Notes under the pieces: generated by a model | Database searches by the model: none | The model's input: the letters and a program-made list of their open reading frames with translations, nothing else | What the model was told of the DNA's origin: nothing | Made by a program: the position numbers and the translations under genes | Part shown: in pieces, positions 17,247 to 25,436 of the stretch | How the letters are laid out: each line of letters starts with the position of its first letter | Position numbering within the stretch: position 1 is the first letter of the stretch | From: an uncultured Bacteroidota bacterium | GTDB taxonomy: Bacteria > Bacteroidota > Bacteroidia > Chitinophagales > Chitinophagaceae | Assembly: GCA_903906365.1 (NCBI GenBank) | Contig: CAIVKC010000061.1 | Coordinates: forward strand, 38,147-102,146 | DNA length: 64,000 nucleotides | Reading direction: 5' to 3'

Positions 17247-19592
17247 TCAGCCTTTCTTGCGCTTGGGGATTCTTTTGGGCGGGTTTGCCTTCACCTCCTC
17301 AATGATGGCTTTTACTTCCTCCAGGGTCAGGTCAGCGGCATTTTCCTGTTTTTCCTTGGGAAGCTTGTAATTACGTAGTCCCTGTTTGATATATGGGCCA
17401 TAGGGCCCCCTGAGCAGTTGAATCTTTTCTTTTTCAAATACCTTGATGGTTCGCTCTTCTTTGGCTGCCCTTTTTTCCACTATAATGGGTGTGGCTTCTT
17501 CCAGGCTGATGGCATAAGGATCAAATTCCTTGGCCAGGGAATAGAATTTCTTATCATGTGCAATATAAGGCCCGAACCGGCCAATATTAATGACCACATC
17601 TGATCCTTCAAATTGACCAAGGACCCGGGGTAGCCGAAACAACTCCATGGCGTCCTCAAAAGAGATGGTTTCTATGCTTTGCGTATTCTTCAGTTTGGCG
17701 AACCGGGGTTTTTCTTCCTCATTGGAGGAGTCCCCGATCTGAACCATGGGCCCATAACGACCCATGCGGACGATGACCTTTTTGCCGGTAGTAGCATCAA
17801 ATCCCAGTTCCCTTTCCCCACTGATCCGTTCCGCATTTTCAATGGTACTTTCCACATCCTTTTTAAAGGGCGTGTAGAAATCGTCGATCATTTTGTTCCA
17901 CTGCATCTTGCCCTGCGCCACTTCATCAAATTCTTCCTCTATACGTGCCGTGAAGTTATAATCCATGATGTCATCAAAATACAATTTGAGGAAGTCGGTA
18001 ACCACCAGACCCAGGTCTGTGGGAAATAACTTGGATTTTTCAGCCCCCGTATTTTCCAACTCCGTCTGCTTGGTGACCTGGTCATTTTTCAAATGCAGGA
18101 TCCGGAACTCCCTTTTTACGCCTTCCTTGTCCCTTTTTTCCACATAACCCCTTTTCTGGATGGTGGATATGGTAGGAGCGTAGGTGGATGGGCGGCCGAT
18201 GCCGAGTTCCTCCAGTTTCTTTACCAGGGAGGCTTCCGTATACCTGGGCAGGGGCCGGCTGAATCTTTCCGTGGCCTTCATTTCCTGGAAGGGAAGTACC
18301 TGATTGACCGCAAGCGGGGGCAGCATACCTTCCTGCTGTTCCTCTTCGGTGATGTCCTCGTCATCTTTATCCTCCATATAGGCTTTGAGGAAACCGTCAA
18401 ACTTAAGAACCTCACCGCTGGCAGATAATTCCTCCTTATTGGTAGAAATCTGGATCTTGGCGGTTGTCTTTTCCAGTTCGGCATCCGCCATCTGGCAGGC
18501 GATGGTCCTTTTCCAGATCAGTTCGTATAAACGCCTGGAATCGGCATCCTCTGAGGTGGAATGCTCCATATAGGTAGGACGAATGGCCTCATGCGCTTCC
18601 TGGGCCGATTCGTTTTTGTTCTTGAATTTCCTGACCTGAATGTATTGTTTGCCATATTGGGCGGAAATCTGTTTTTTTATCTCCTCCATGGCCGTTTCAC
18701 TCAGGTTCACACTGTCGGTTCGCATGTAGGTGATCTTACCGCTTTCATACAGTTTTTGCGCCAGTACCATGGTCCTGCTGACAGAATAGCCGAGTTTTCT
18801 GCTGGCTTCCTGCTGCAGGGTGGAGGTGGTAAAGGGGGCAGGAGGGGTCTTTTTGGCCGGTTTTACAACGATGTCACTGACGGTATATTTGGCGCCGATG
18901 CAACTGTTCAGGAAGGCTTCCGCCCCTTCGGGACTGGAGAATTTCTTGCCTTCCGCACTAAAGGTTACATTCTTTCCCGAAATATCCCTGGCGGTAAAGA
19001 CAGCCTCCACACGAAAGGTGCTGACGGGTGTGAATGCGTTTATTTCCCTTTCCCTTTCTGCAATGATACGCACTGCCACACTTTGGACCCTGCCGGCGCT
19101 CAGGTTGTTTTTCATGCTCATTTTGCGCCATAACACCGGGCTGAGTTCAAAACCCACAATCCTGTCCAGGATTCGCCTGGCCTGCTGTGCATTGACCAAA
19201 TTCATGTCAACTGTACGGGGATGGGTAATAGAAGCCTGTATGGCTGGCTTTGTAATTTCATGAAAAACAATGCGTTTGGTGGTCTTTGGATCCAATCCAA
19301 GCACCTCACATAAATGCCAGCTGATGGCTTCTCCTTCGCGGTCCTCATCCGTTGCAAGCCATACTTCGCCTGATTTTTTGGACAGGCTTTTGAGCTCTTT
19401 GACCACTTTTTCCTTGTCTTCGGGAACAATATAGGTTGGCTTGTATTTATTCTTAACATCTATGCCCATGTCGCCTTTCGCCAGGTCGCGGATATGGCCA
19501 TAACAGCTCTTTACCTCGAAATCTTCTCCCAAAATCTTCTCAATGGTCTTGGCTTTCGCAGGGGACTCCACAATCAATAGGTTCTTTGCCAT
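17247..19592 (-). CDS. topA: DNA topoisomerase I (type IA)
   Basis: Relaxes negative supercoils by transient single-strand breakage. 781 residues from the ATG at 19592 (MAKNLLIVESPAKAKTIEKI); the track's first Met adds three residues. The Toprim domain spans residues 1-115 with the acidic DEDREGEAISWHL motif. The catalytic tyrosine is in ITYMRTDSVNLS, near residue 288. Repeat-type C-terminal modules (GRYGPMVQIG, GRFGPYIAH, GPYGPYIKQG) replace zinc fingers, as usual in Bacteroidota, and the protein ends in a basic tail (RIPKRKKG) that probably binds DNA. Confidence 0.97.
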   Translation of the reverse strand: MAKNLLIVESPAKAKTIEKILGEDFEVKSCYGHIRDLAKGDMGIDVKNKYKPTYIVPEDKEKVVKELKSLSKKSGEVWLATDEDREGEAISWHLCEVLGLDPKTTKRIVFHEITKPAIQASITHPRTVDMNLVNAQQARRILDRIVGFELSPVLWRKMSMKNNLSAGRVQSVAVRIIAEREREINAFTPVSTFRVEAVFTARDISGKNVTFSAEGKKFSSPEGAEAFLNSCIGAKYTVSDIVVKPAKKTPPAPFTTSTLQQEASRKLGYSVSRTMVLAQKLYESGKITYMRTDSVNLSETAMEEIKKQISAQYGKQYIQVRKFKNKNESAQEAHEAIRPTYMEHSTSEDADSRRLYELIWKRTIACQMADAELEKTTAKIQISTNKEELSASGEVLKFDGFLKAYMEDKDDEDITEEEQQEGMLPPLAVNQVLPFQEMKATERFSRPLPRYTEASLVKKLEELGIGRPSTYAPTISTIQKRGYVEKRDKEGVKREFRILHLKNDQVTKQTELENTGAEKSKLFPTDLGLVVTDFLKLYFDDIMDYNFTARIEEEFDEVAQGKMQWNKMIDDFYTPFKKDVESTIENAERISGERELGFDATTGKKVIVRMGRYGPMVQIGDSSNEEEKPRFAKLKNTQSIETISFEDAMELFRLPRVLGQFEGSDVVINIGRFGPYIAHDKKFYSLAKEFDPYAISLEEATPIIVEKRAAKEERTIKVFEKEKIQLLRGPYGPYIKQGLRNYKLPKEKQENAADLTLEEVKAIIEEVKANPPKRIPKRKKG

Positions 19593-19864
19593 ACGTAACA
19601 ATAACAGGTTTTAAACGGGTCAGTCGGGATGCAAGTTTACAGTATAACGGTGGAAATAAAAAATCAGGGCTGGCTGTCCGGGCCGCCAAAAGCCCAAATC
19701 CATGTCAGTTTGACCCGGTTTTGCAGCCCTACCGCAAACCCTGTGGGAGCCATTTCGCGGCGGTAACCTGCCTGTTGGCAGAGGGGTGAATGGCAAGACG
19801 CTGCCAGCCGGGCGGGCGAGGAAAAAATATCTGCTTGCCGAGCCGCCCGGGGACAGCCTATCTT

Positions 19865-20428
19865 TTACTGCAACACAGGCATGGTCAGGACATTTTCTCT
19901 GGGGCCGCCTGCTGAGATAAGTTCCCTAAGCTCCTCCAGGCTGCAATTGACCCTCCTGGAACTGATGATAATGGGCGTACCAAATTTCCTGGTATAGGCC
20001 CTGAGCAGCCGGTGCTTCCATTTTTTCTGCCGTCCAATAATAATGTCGGGAGAGGCGACCTTAATTAACAAAAATTTGGTTCTCAATGCTCTAAATAGGA
20101 TTACACAATGACCTTCCGCCAATTCTGACCAGCCGAGCTTACCGCAGGAAAACAAGCTGAGCCTCTCATCGAGCCCGTCCGGGGAAATGGTCAAAGAGAC
20201 CTCCCTGTCAAAAAGCGTTCTGAAATAGTCGGCTGCAGCAAGGACACTATAATATAACATGACCCCCCAAAAAAACAGCAGGTAAACAAACAAATAATCG
20301 ACACTGAAATCAGCGGAACGGATCATTTTTATCAGGGCGTACATGGATAAGCCGCAAAATATCAGGCCAAGCAGCAGTACCGAAGGTATCCTGGAACGGT
20401 TTGGCGAAATAATATGGACATCCTGCAT
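19865..20428 (-). CDS. Hypothetical membrane protein with two N-terminal spans
   Basis: 187 residues. Two hydrophobic segments at about 15-33 and 44-66 are followed by a soluble domain of about 115 residues with alternating strands (VSLTISPDGLDERLSLF, GKLGWSELAEGHCVILF, GTPIIISSRRVNCSLEELRELI). The layout recalls small bacterial membrane-anchored PH-like proteins, where a strand with a GWSEL-type turn is common, but I cannot assign a family. It is a lone minus-strand gene. The inverted repeat CCGGGCGG/CCGCCCGG at 19808-19850 lies just downstream and could end its transcript. Confidence 0.65.
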   Translation of the reverse strand: MQDVHIISPNRSRIPSVLLLGLIFCGLSMYALIKMIRSADFSVDYLFVYLLFFWGVMLYYSVLAAADYFRTLFDREVSLTISPDGLDERLSLFSCGKLGWSELAEGHCVILFRALRTKFLLIKVASPDIIIGRQKKWKHRLLRAYTRKFGTPIIISSRRVNCSLEELRELISAGGPRENVLTMPVLQ

Positions 20429-20767
20429 GGTGCTTATTTTTTTAATTGACTTTCAGATGGCCAGGAAAGAATCAAAACCATCCAACCTATTTACCGGAGT
20501 CCGGGGGGAATCGCGGCATCGACATGCTAATAAACCGGGCATGGAAAACAATGGCCTGCGGTTACCAGCCTGTTTATGGATAATAAGTTAACCCAATCGG
20601 CTAACATACATAATTAAAAAATAATATGTTATATAGAAAATGGTGCTTTCAAAGATTCACGCAAAAAACATATATTTTAATAGGATTCTTATATTTTTTT
20701 ATACACAATAGTATTACATTAACGTTTTATAATATAGGCGAAATTTACCTTTGTTTTACAAAGACTT
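20429..20767 (+). promoter_or_regulatory. AT-rich upstream region of the START-domain gene with a possible -7 box
   Basis: About 340 nt, strongly AT-rich from about 20600. TACCTTTG at 20746-20753 fits the Bacteroidota -7 consensus and would place transcription start close to the ATG at 20768. The -33 TTTG is not found at the expected spacing, so the call is tentative. No RNA or reading frame is supported in the gap. Confidence 0.35.
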
Positions 20768-21385
20768 ATGTATAAATATTTTCTTTTTTTCCTTCCATCT
20801 GTCCTGCTGCCCTTTTGTATGGCGGTGGCCCAAAACGGCTGGGAGCTGAAAAAGGACAAGGACAGCATACGGGTTTTTACCAGGACCTCAGAGACTTCAA
20901 AGTTTAACGAATTAAAGGTGGAGTTCAGTCTGAGGGGCTCGTACGGACAGCTTCGTGCGATCCTGGAGGATGTTGAAAACTACAAAAGCTGGGTATATGC
21001 TACCAAAACAAGCAACCTGGTAGAAAAAAAAGGCACCGGTGACCTGATTTATTATTCAGAAATTGCCGCTCCCTGGCCCATTTCAAACCGTGATTTCTAC
21101 AGTAACACCCGGATATGGATCGATTCTTCGCAGGGGGCGCTGCATATTACCTCACGCAATGTCTCTGACAGCTATCCCCATATCGGCCATATTGTTCGCA
21201 TCCCTTACCTCAAAGCCGACTGGTCGGTTTCTGTTTTATCCCCGGGATGGCTCAGGATTGAATACACCCTGGGATGGAATCCGGGTGGCAGTATCCCGGC
21301 CTGGGTAGCCAACATGTTTTCAACCAATGGACCCTTTCAGTCTTTCAGCCAGTTGAAAAAGAAAATGGCCGAACTCAATCCCTGA
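20768..21385 (+). CDS. Secreted START-domain (lipid-binding fold) protein
   Basis: 205 residues. A signal peptide (to about MAVAQ, residue 22) is followed by a single START/SRPBCC domain. Motifs seen include GWELKKDKDSIRVFTR at the start, VENYKSWVYATKTSNLVEK and PWPISNRDFYSNTRI, with the characteristic W.I..RD segment, then VRIPYLKADW near the end. Homologous START proteins bind a hydrophobic ligand; an envelope or periplasmic place is inferred from the signal. It lies 91 nt upstream of pxpB on the same strand. That gap is rather long for an operon, so co-regulation with 5-oxoproline use is uncertain. Confidence 0.85.
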   Translation: MYKYFLFFLPSVLLPFCMAVAQNGWELKKDKDSIRVFTRTSETSKFNELKVEFSLRGSYGQLRAILEDVENYKSWVYATKTSNLVEKKGTGDLIYYSEIAAPWPISNRDFYSNTRIWIDSSQGALHITSRNVSDSYPHIGHIVRIPYLKADWSVSVLSPGWLRIEYTLGWNPGGSIPAWVANMFSTNGPFQSFSQLKKKMAELNP

Positions 21386-21476
21386 TACAGGGAAAAGGGC
21401 TTTTAACAAATGTGCAGGCTGATTTGACCAAAAAACTTTACCTTGATTCCATTATTGAATTAAATCGTTCCGGAAT

Positions 21477-22205
21477 TTGAAAATCTTTCCGCTTGGCGAT
21501 TCCGCTGTAACCATAGACCTGGGAAACCTTATCAGCGAAGCCCTGAACCTGAAAATTCTGGCCATGAGCCAATGGATCTTGGAAAGGCCGGTCCATGGCC
21601 TCCGGGATGTCATTACAGCCTACAGTTCCCTTACCCTGTTATATAACCCCCTGGAGGTAACAAGCAAACAGTATTCCCATTCGACCGCCTATGAAATCAT
21701 GCGATCATTGCTGGAACAGGCTTACCGGGAGGCTCCTGCAAAGATTACCCAAGCGGGGGAGCCCAAACAAATACCGGTATGTTATGATGAGTCATTTGGG
21801 CCGGATCTGCAGCGGATATCTGAAGAAAAGCAGTTATCCAGGCAGGCGATTATTCAATTACACAGTGAACGAACCTACCGTGTTTATATGATTGGTTTTT
21901 TGCCCGGATTTGCCTACATGGGGGAGACCAATGCGCTGTTGCACATGCCCAGAAAATCCAGGCCGCTCCCGGTAATGGCCGGCAGCATCGGCATAACCGG
22001 CAAACAAACCGGAATTTACCCGCTGGATTCACCGGGTGGATGGCATATTATTGGCAGGACCCCGGTTAAACAGTTCGATCCGATGGCTGAGGCACCCGTA
22101 ATGCTTCAGCCCGGGGATTTAGTCAGATTCTACCCCATTACCTCGGAAGCATTTTATCAGGGGCCATGGAAAAAGCACCGGGATCCCTGCAATGGTGCGG
22201 ATTAA
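21477..22205 (+). CDS. pxpB: 5-oxoprolinase subunit B (KipI/allophanate-hydrolase subunit 1 family)
   Basis: 242 residues, starting at TTG 21477 (MKIFPLGDSAVTIDLG). Family motifs seen: HGLRDVITAYSSLTLLYNP, IPVCYDESFGPDL, YRVYMIGFLPGFAYMG and SIGITGKQTGIYPLDSPGGWHIIGRTP. With PxpC and PxpA it forms the ATP-dependent 5-oxoprolinase that opens L-pyroglutamate, a spontaneous damage product of glutamine/glutamate, to glutamate. It is first in the operon B-C-A. The start codon is weak (TTG) and no better upstream start is open. Confidence 0.95.
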   Translation: MKIFPLGDSAVTIDLGNLISEALNLKILAMSQWILERPVHGLRDVITAYSSLTLLYNPLEVTSKQYSHSTAYEIMRSLLEQAYREAPAKITQAGEPKQIPVCYDESFGPDLQRISEEKQLSRQAIIQLHSERTYRVYMIGFLPGFAYMGETNALLHMPRKSRPLPVMAGSIGITGKQTGIYPLDSPGGWHIIGRTPVKQFDPMAEAPVMLQPGDLVRFYPITSEAFYQGPWKKHRDPCNGAD

Positions 22206-22234
22206 ATAATAATAATACCCAAACATCGCAAACC

Positions 22235-23227
22235 ATGTCAATTTCAGTGGTAAAGGCCGGACTGCTTGATTCCATCCAGGACATGGGTCGCTATGGCTAT
22301 GGTAAGTGGGGCATCAATGCCGGTGGAGTCATGGATGCGTTTGCGGCCAGGGTTGCCAATATGCTGGTAGGCAACTGCTCTGGGGAACCCCTGCTGGAGA
22401 TTCATTTCCCGGGTCCGCAAATTCTGTTTGAACAAAACGCCCTGGTATCCATATGCGGAGCTGATTTTTCCCCCATGGTCAATGATGAATATATTCCCCT
22501 CTGGAAGCCGGTGGTGGTAAGAAGAAACACGGTGCTTCATTTTCCCAAACTTAACCGGGGAGCCAGGTGCTATCTGGCGGTTCACGGAGGCTTTTGTGTG
22601 GATCAGTGGCTGGGCAGCGGCGGCACCCATCTCAGGGCAGGGGCAGGGGGGTGGAAGGGGAGGCCCCTCAAAAAGGGGGATGAGCTATCCTTTAAGGAAA
22701 ATACCGTCTATTTTTCAGGGCTCCTCAAGGAAGACCGGATTGTACGGGCACTGCCCTGGCGGGCGGACATAAAAAATACCTACCATCATGCCCATGAAGT
22801 CTTCGTATTGCCGGGAAATGAATGGGATGTGTTGAGCCTGCCGTCCAAAAGTCATTTTCTGGAAAACAACTTCATGATTCATCCCTCCTCGGACCGAATG
22901 GGATATCATCTCAAGGGCCTGCCCCTTGCTATGGATCATGAACTGGAACTGGTCTCTTCCGGCGTAGAATATGGAACCATCCAATTGCTGCCGGACCGGC
23001 AACTGATCGTACTGATGGCCGACCATCAGACCACCGGGGGCTATCCCCGGGTAGCACATGTCATCAGCGCCCATCTGCCCAAGCTGGCACAGCTTCGTCC
23101 CAGTGAATGCATACGGTTCATTATGACCGATATGGTAACCGCCGAAAGACTGCTGGCTGAACAGCACAGGGAGCTGCAGGTTCTTCAGCGGGCCTGCCTG
23201 GACCATTTAAATGAGCTGGTATGCTGA
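22235..23227 (+). CDS. pxpC: 5-oxoprolinase subunit C (KipA/biotin-dependent carboxyltransferase-like family)
   Basis: 330 residues from the ATG at 22235 (MSISVVKAGLLDSIQDMGRYGY); the track's longer start at 22166 lies inside pxpB. Family motifs: GGVMDAFAARVANMLVGN, IHFPGPQI, GARCYLAVHGGFCVDQWLGS, SSGVEYGTIQLLPD and MADHQTTGGYPRVAHV. It works with PxpB and PxpA in 5-oxoproline hydrolysis. The gap after pxpB is 29 nt, and its stop overlaps the pxpA ATG by 7 nt, indicating tight coupling. Confidence 0.95.
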   Translation: MSISVVKAGLLDSIQDMGRYGYGKWGINAGGVMDAFAARVANMLVGNCSGEPLLEIHFPGPQILFEQNALVSICGADFSPMVNDEYIPLWKPVVVRRNTVLHFPKLNRGARCYLAVHGGFCVDQWLGSGGTHLRAGAGGWKGRPLKKGDELSFKENTVYFSGLLKEDRIVRALPWRADIKNTYHHAHEVFVLPGNEWDVLSLPSKSHFLENNFMIHPSSDRMGYHLKGLPLAMDHELELVSSGVEYGTIQLLPDRQLIVLMADHQTTGGYPRVAHVISAHLPKLAQLRPSECIRFIMTDMVTAERLLAEQHRELQVLQRACLDHLNELVC

Positions 23228-23985
23228 ACATTGATCTCAATTGCGACATGGGGGAAGGTTTTTCCAGCGATGAAGACCTCATGCCCCTGATCAGTTCGGT
23301 CAATATAGCCTGCGGCTACCATGCAGGCGATGCCTATATCATGGAAAAGACCGTAACGGCTGCACTGAATTTCGGGGTTTCCATCGGCGCCCACCCTTCT
23401 TTTAGGGACCGGGAACATTTTGGGCGCATCAACCAATTGCTTCCCCCGGAGCAGGTTTATGAACTGGTAGCCCATCAGTTAAATGTCCTGGGTAACATAT
23501 GCAGTCGCCTGGGAACCAGCATGGCCCACCTGAAACCACATGGGGCCCTCTATAACATGGCGGCCGCAGATACCCAAATGGCTTCAGCCATCTGCAGGGC
23601 TGCCCTGGATTTTGACCCCGATCTCATCATATATGGCCTTTCGGGAAGCAGGCTGCCGGAGACAGCCCGGGAAATGGGGCTGACCGCATGCAGTGAGGCT
23701 TTTGCAGACAGAACCTACCAGGAGGATGGGAGCCTGACCCCCCGATGGCATGAAAACGCCCTGCTGGAGGATCCAGACGACTGTGCCAGCCAGGTCCTGC
23801 AGATGGTTACCAACCGGTCCGTCCTGGCTGTAACAGGCCTGCCAGTACCCATAGAAGCCCAATCCATTTGTATTCACGGCGATAACCCGCATGCGCTGGA
23901 ATTTGCCCGTAGGATACGCGAGGTGCTTCTGAAAGCGGAAATAGGGATTAGGCCACCCTTGCAAAACAGGTCCCGCTTTTTTTAA
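23221..23985 (+). CDS. pxpA: 5-oxoprolinase subunit A (LamB/YcsF family)
   Basis: 254 residues beginning MLNIDLNCDMGEGF, the YcsF-family hallmark, followed by SVNIACGYHAGD, GAHPSFRDREHFGR and HLKPHGALYNMAA. It is the ATP-dependent catalytic partner of PxpBC. It is the last of three genes in the order B-C-A, and its ATG sits inside the pxpC 3' end. The NRAMP-type transporter or Mn-transporter gene found beside pxp genes in some Bacteroidota is not present here. Confidence 0.95.
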   Translation: MLNIDLNCDMGEGFSSDEDLMPLISSVNIACGYHAGDAYIMEKTVTAALNFGVSIGAHPSFRDREHFGRINQLLPPEQVYELVAHQLNVLGNICSRLGTSMAHLKPHGALYNMAAADTQMASAICRAALDFDPDLIIYGLSGSRLPETAREMGLTACSEAFADRTYQEDGSLTPRWHENALLEDPDDCASQVLQMVTNRSVLAVTGLPVPIEAQSICIHGDNPHALEFARRIREVLLKAEIGIRPPLQNRSRFF

Positions 23986-24094
23986 AGGCTTTAGCTTTTC
24001 TTTTGCAATTTCTCCGGATTTTACCCGTTCTTTACCCTGTTCCCACTCCAACCCGCATTCAACCCATCTATTCAATTACTGTAATTAGAAAATT

Positions 24095-25351
24095 ATGGCT
24101 GCATCATCCAATGGCCAGACCCATGGCCTGTATTCGTACGACTCCTTTGGTACCCAAAAAAGCAATCATGAATCGCATTTCCTATGGTGGTGCGCGGGAA
24201 CACACCAGCCGCTGTTGAGGAAATTTCCTTCCGAACACAGTAAATACGCTGGACTGGGCGGGGTCATCCTGGCCACTTTTGTCCTGGCTGCCCTTTCCTC
24301 CGGGTATGCCATATACAGTGTTTTTGACAGCTGGGCCTGGGCCCTGGCATTTTCGGTGGTCTGGGGGCTTATCATTTTTAATTTTGACCGGTTCCTGGTC
24401 TCCACCATGCGAAAATACGGGGTCAGGGCTTCCAGGCAGCTTTGGATGGCCATTCCAAGAATGACCCTGGCCCTGTTGATAGGGATTACCATTGCCAGGC
24501 CCCTGGAACTAAAGATTTTTGAGAAGGAAATAGATGTGCAGGTACTGGAAAACCGCCATAAGAAAATACTGCTCAATGACAGTCTGCTGCAGGCGGAAAA
24601 CAAAGCAGTACAGTTGGCCGCAAGCCAGGAGCGTGGCCGGCTCGTGGAAAGAAGGGCGGGGCTGGAGGATACACTCCGGCGTTTACAGCAGGCCTATGTA
24701 CAGGAAGCCGATGGTACGGGCGGCTCCTTGCACAGGGGGATTGAGAAACTGACCCTGCTCAAACAACAGGCCTACGAACAGTTTCGCCTGCAGGCCACAC
24801 CCGAATTGGGCCGGATCAACCAACAGATCGGTTACCAGGACAGTATTTTGAACCACGCGGCGGCCGAAAATGAAATCAAGCGTCAGCGCTACGAGGCAGA
24901 ACTCACCACAAAAGTGGGTTTTTTGGAGCGCAATAAAGCCCTTTCCGATATCTCAGGCAGGGAAAGCAGCGTGTTTTGGGCGAATTTCTTCATTTCCCTG
25001 CTCATTATTTTGATTGAAATCGGCCCGGTACTTTCCAAACTCATCATGAGTGTCGGCCCTTATGACCTGGCACTGGCCAAGGAGGAATTGCTTCAGATGG
25101 CCACTTCGGAAAACGAAATGAGAAGGGATAAGGAACTGCTCTTCGACAAATTACAGGGAATCTATGACAGCAAAAAAAAGACCTCCGGAGAACTGACCGA
25201 AAAGCTGAGTGCCCTGCAGAAAAAACACATCCATCAGGAAATTGATAACTGGGAACGGGGTGGAAAAAGCCAGGAAAGCCGGATTCCAATCAATGATTTG
25301 ATTAAAAAAATCAAGGAGGATTATGATTATTCAGAGGATCATGTCCTTTAA
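24095..25351 (+). CDS. DUF4407 membrane protein
   Basis: 418 residues. N-terminal motif FLWWCAGTHQPLLRKFPSE then KYAGLGGVILATFVLAALS, which is characteristic of DUF4407. Transmembrane segments lie at about residues 50-72, 78-95, 112-130 and near 300-320 (FWANFFISLLIILIEIGPVL). Between the third and fourth is a long charged coiled coil (about 140-285), and a second charged tail follows. The topology suggests a membrane-anchored coiled-coil scaffold with the coil in the periplasm or cytoplasm. Function is unknown. It follows pxpA by 109 nt and ends at a strong bidirectional terminator. Confidence 0.88.
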   Translation: MAASSNGQTHGLYSYDSFGTQKSNHESHFLWWCAGTHQPLLRKFPSEHSKYAGLGGVILATFVLAALSSGYAIYSVFDSWAWALAFSVVWGLIIFNFDRFLVSTMRKYGVRASRQLWMAIPRMTLALLIGITIARPLELKIFEKEIDVQVLENRHKKILLNDSLLQAENKAVQLAASQERGRLVERRAGLEDTLRRLQQAYVQEADGTGGSLHRGIEKLTLLKQQAYEQFRLQATPELGRINQQIGYQDSILNHAAAENEIKRQRYEAELTTKVGFLERNKALSDISGRESSVFWANFFISLLIILIEIGPVLSKLIMSVGPYDLALAKEELLQMATSENEMRRDKELLFDKLQGIYDSKKKTSGELTEKLSALQKKHIHQEIDNWERGGKSQESRIPINDLIKKIKEDYDYSEDHVL

Positions 25352-25366
25352 CCCCGCATAAAAAAA

Positions 25367-25394
25367 GAAGCGTCCTCCGCTAGGAGGACGCTTC
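25367..25394. terminator. Bidirectional terminator between convergent genes
   Basis: GAAGCGTCCTCC-GCTA-GGAGGACGCTTC is a perfect 12-bp stem, flanked by A7 on the left and T5 on the right. It can therefore serve both the DUF4407 gene and the convergent outer-membrane protein gene. Confidence 0.92.
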
Positions 25395-25436
25395 TTTTTC
25401 CATTAAAGGAGGGGGGACAGAATCCCTTTATCCAAT

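Noticed and set aside
19808-19850. Inverted repeat CCGGGCGG / CCGCCCGG with a 27-nt loop
   Set aside because: The loop is long and the T-run lies inside the loop rather than after the stem, so it is not a confident terminator. Kept only as a comment on the gene at 19865.
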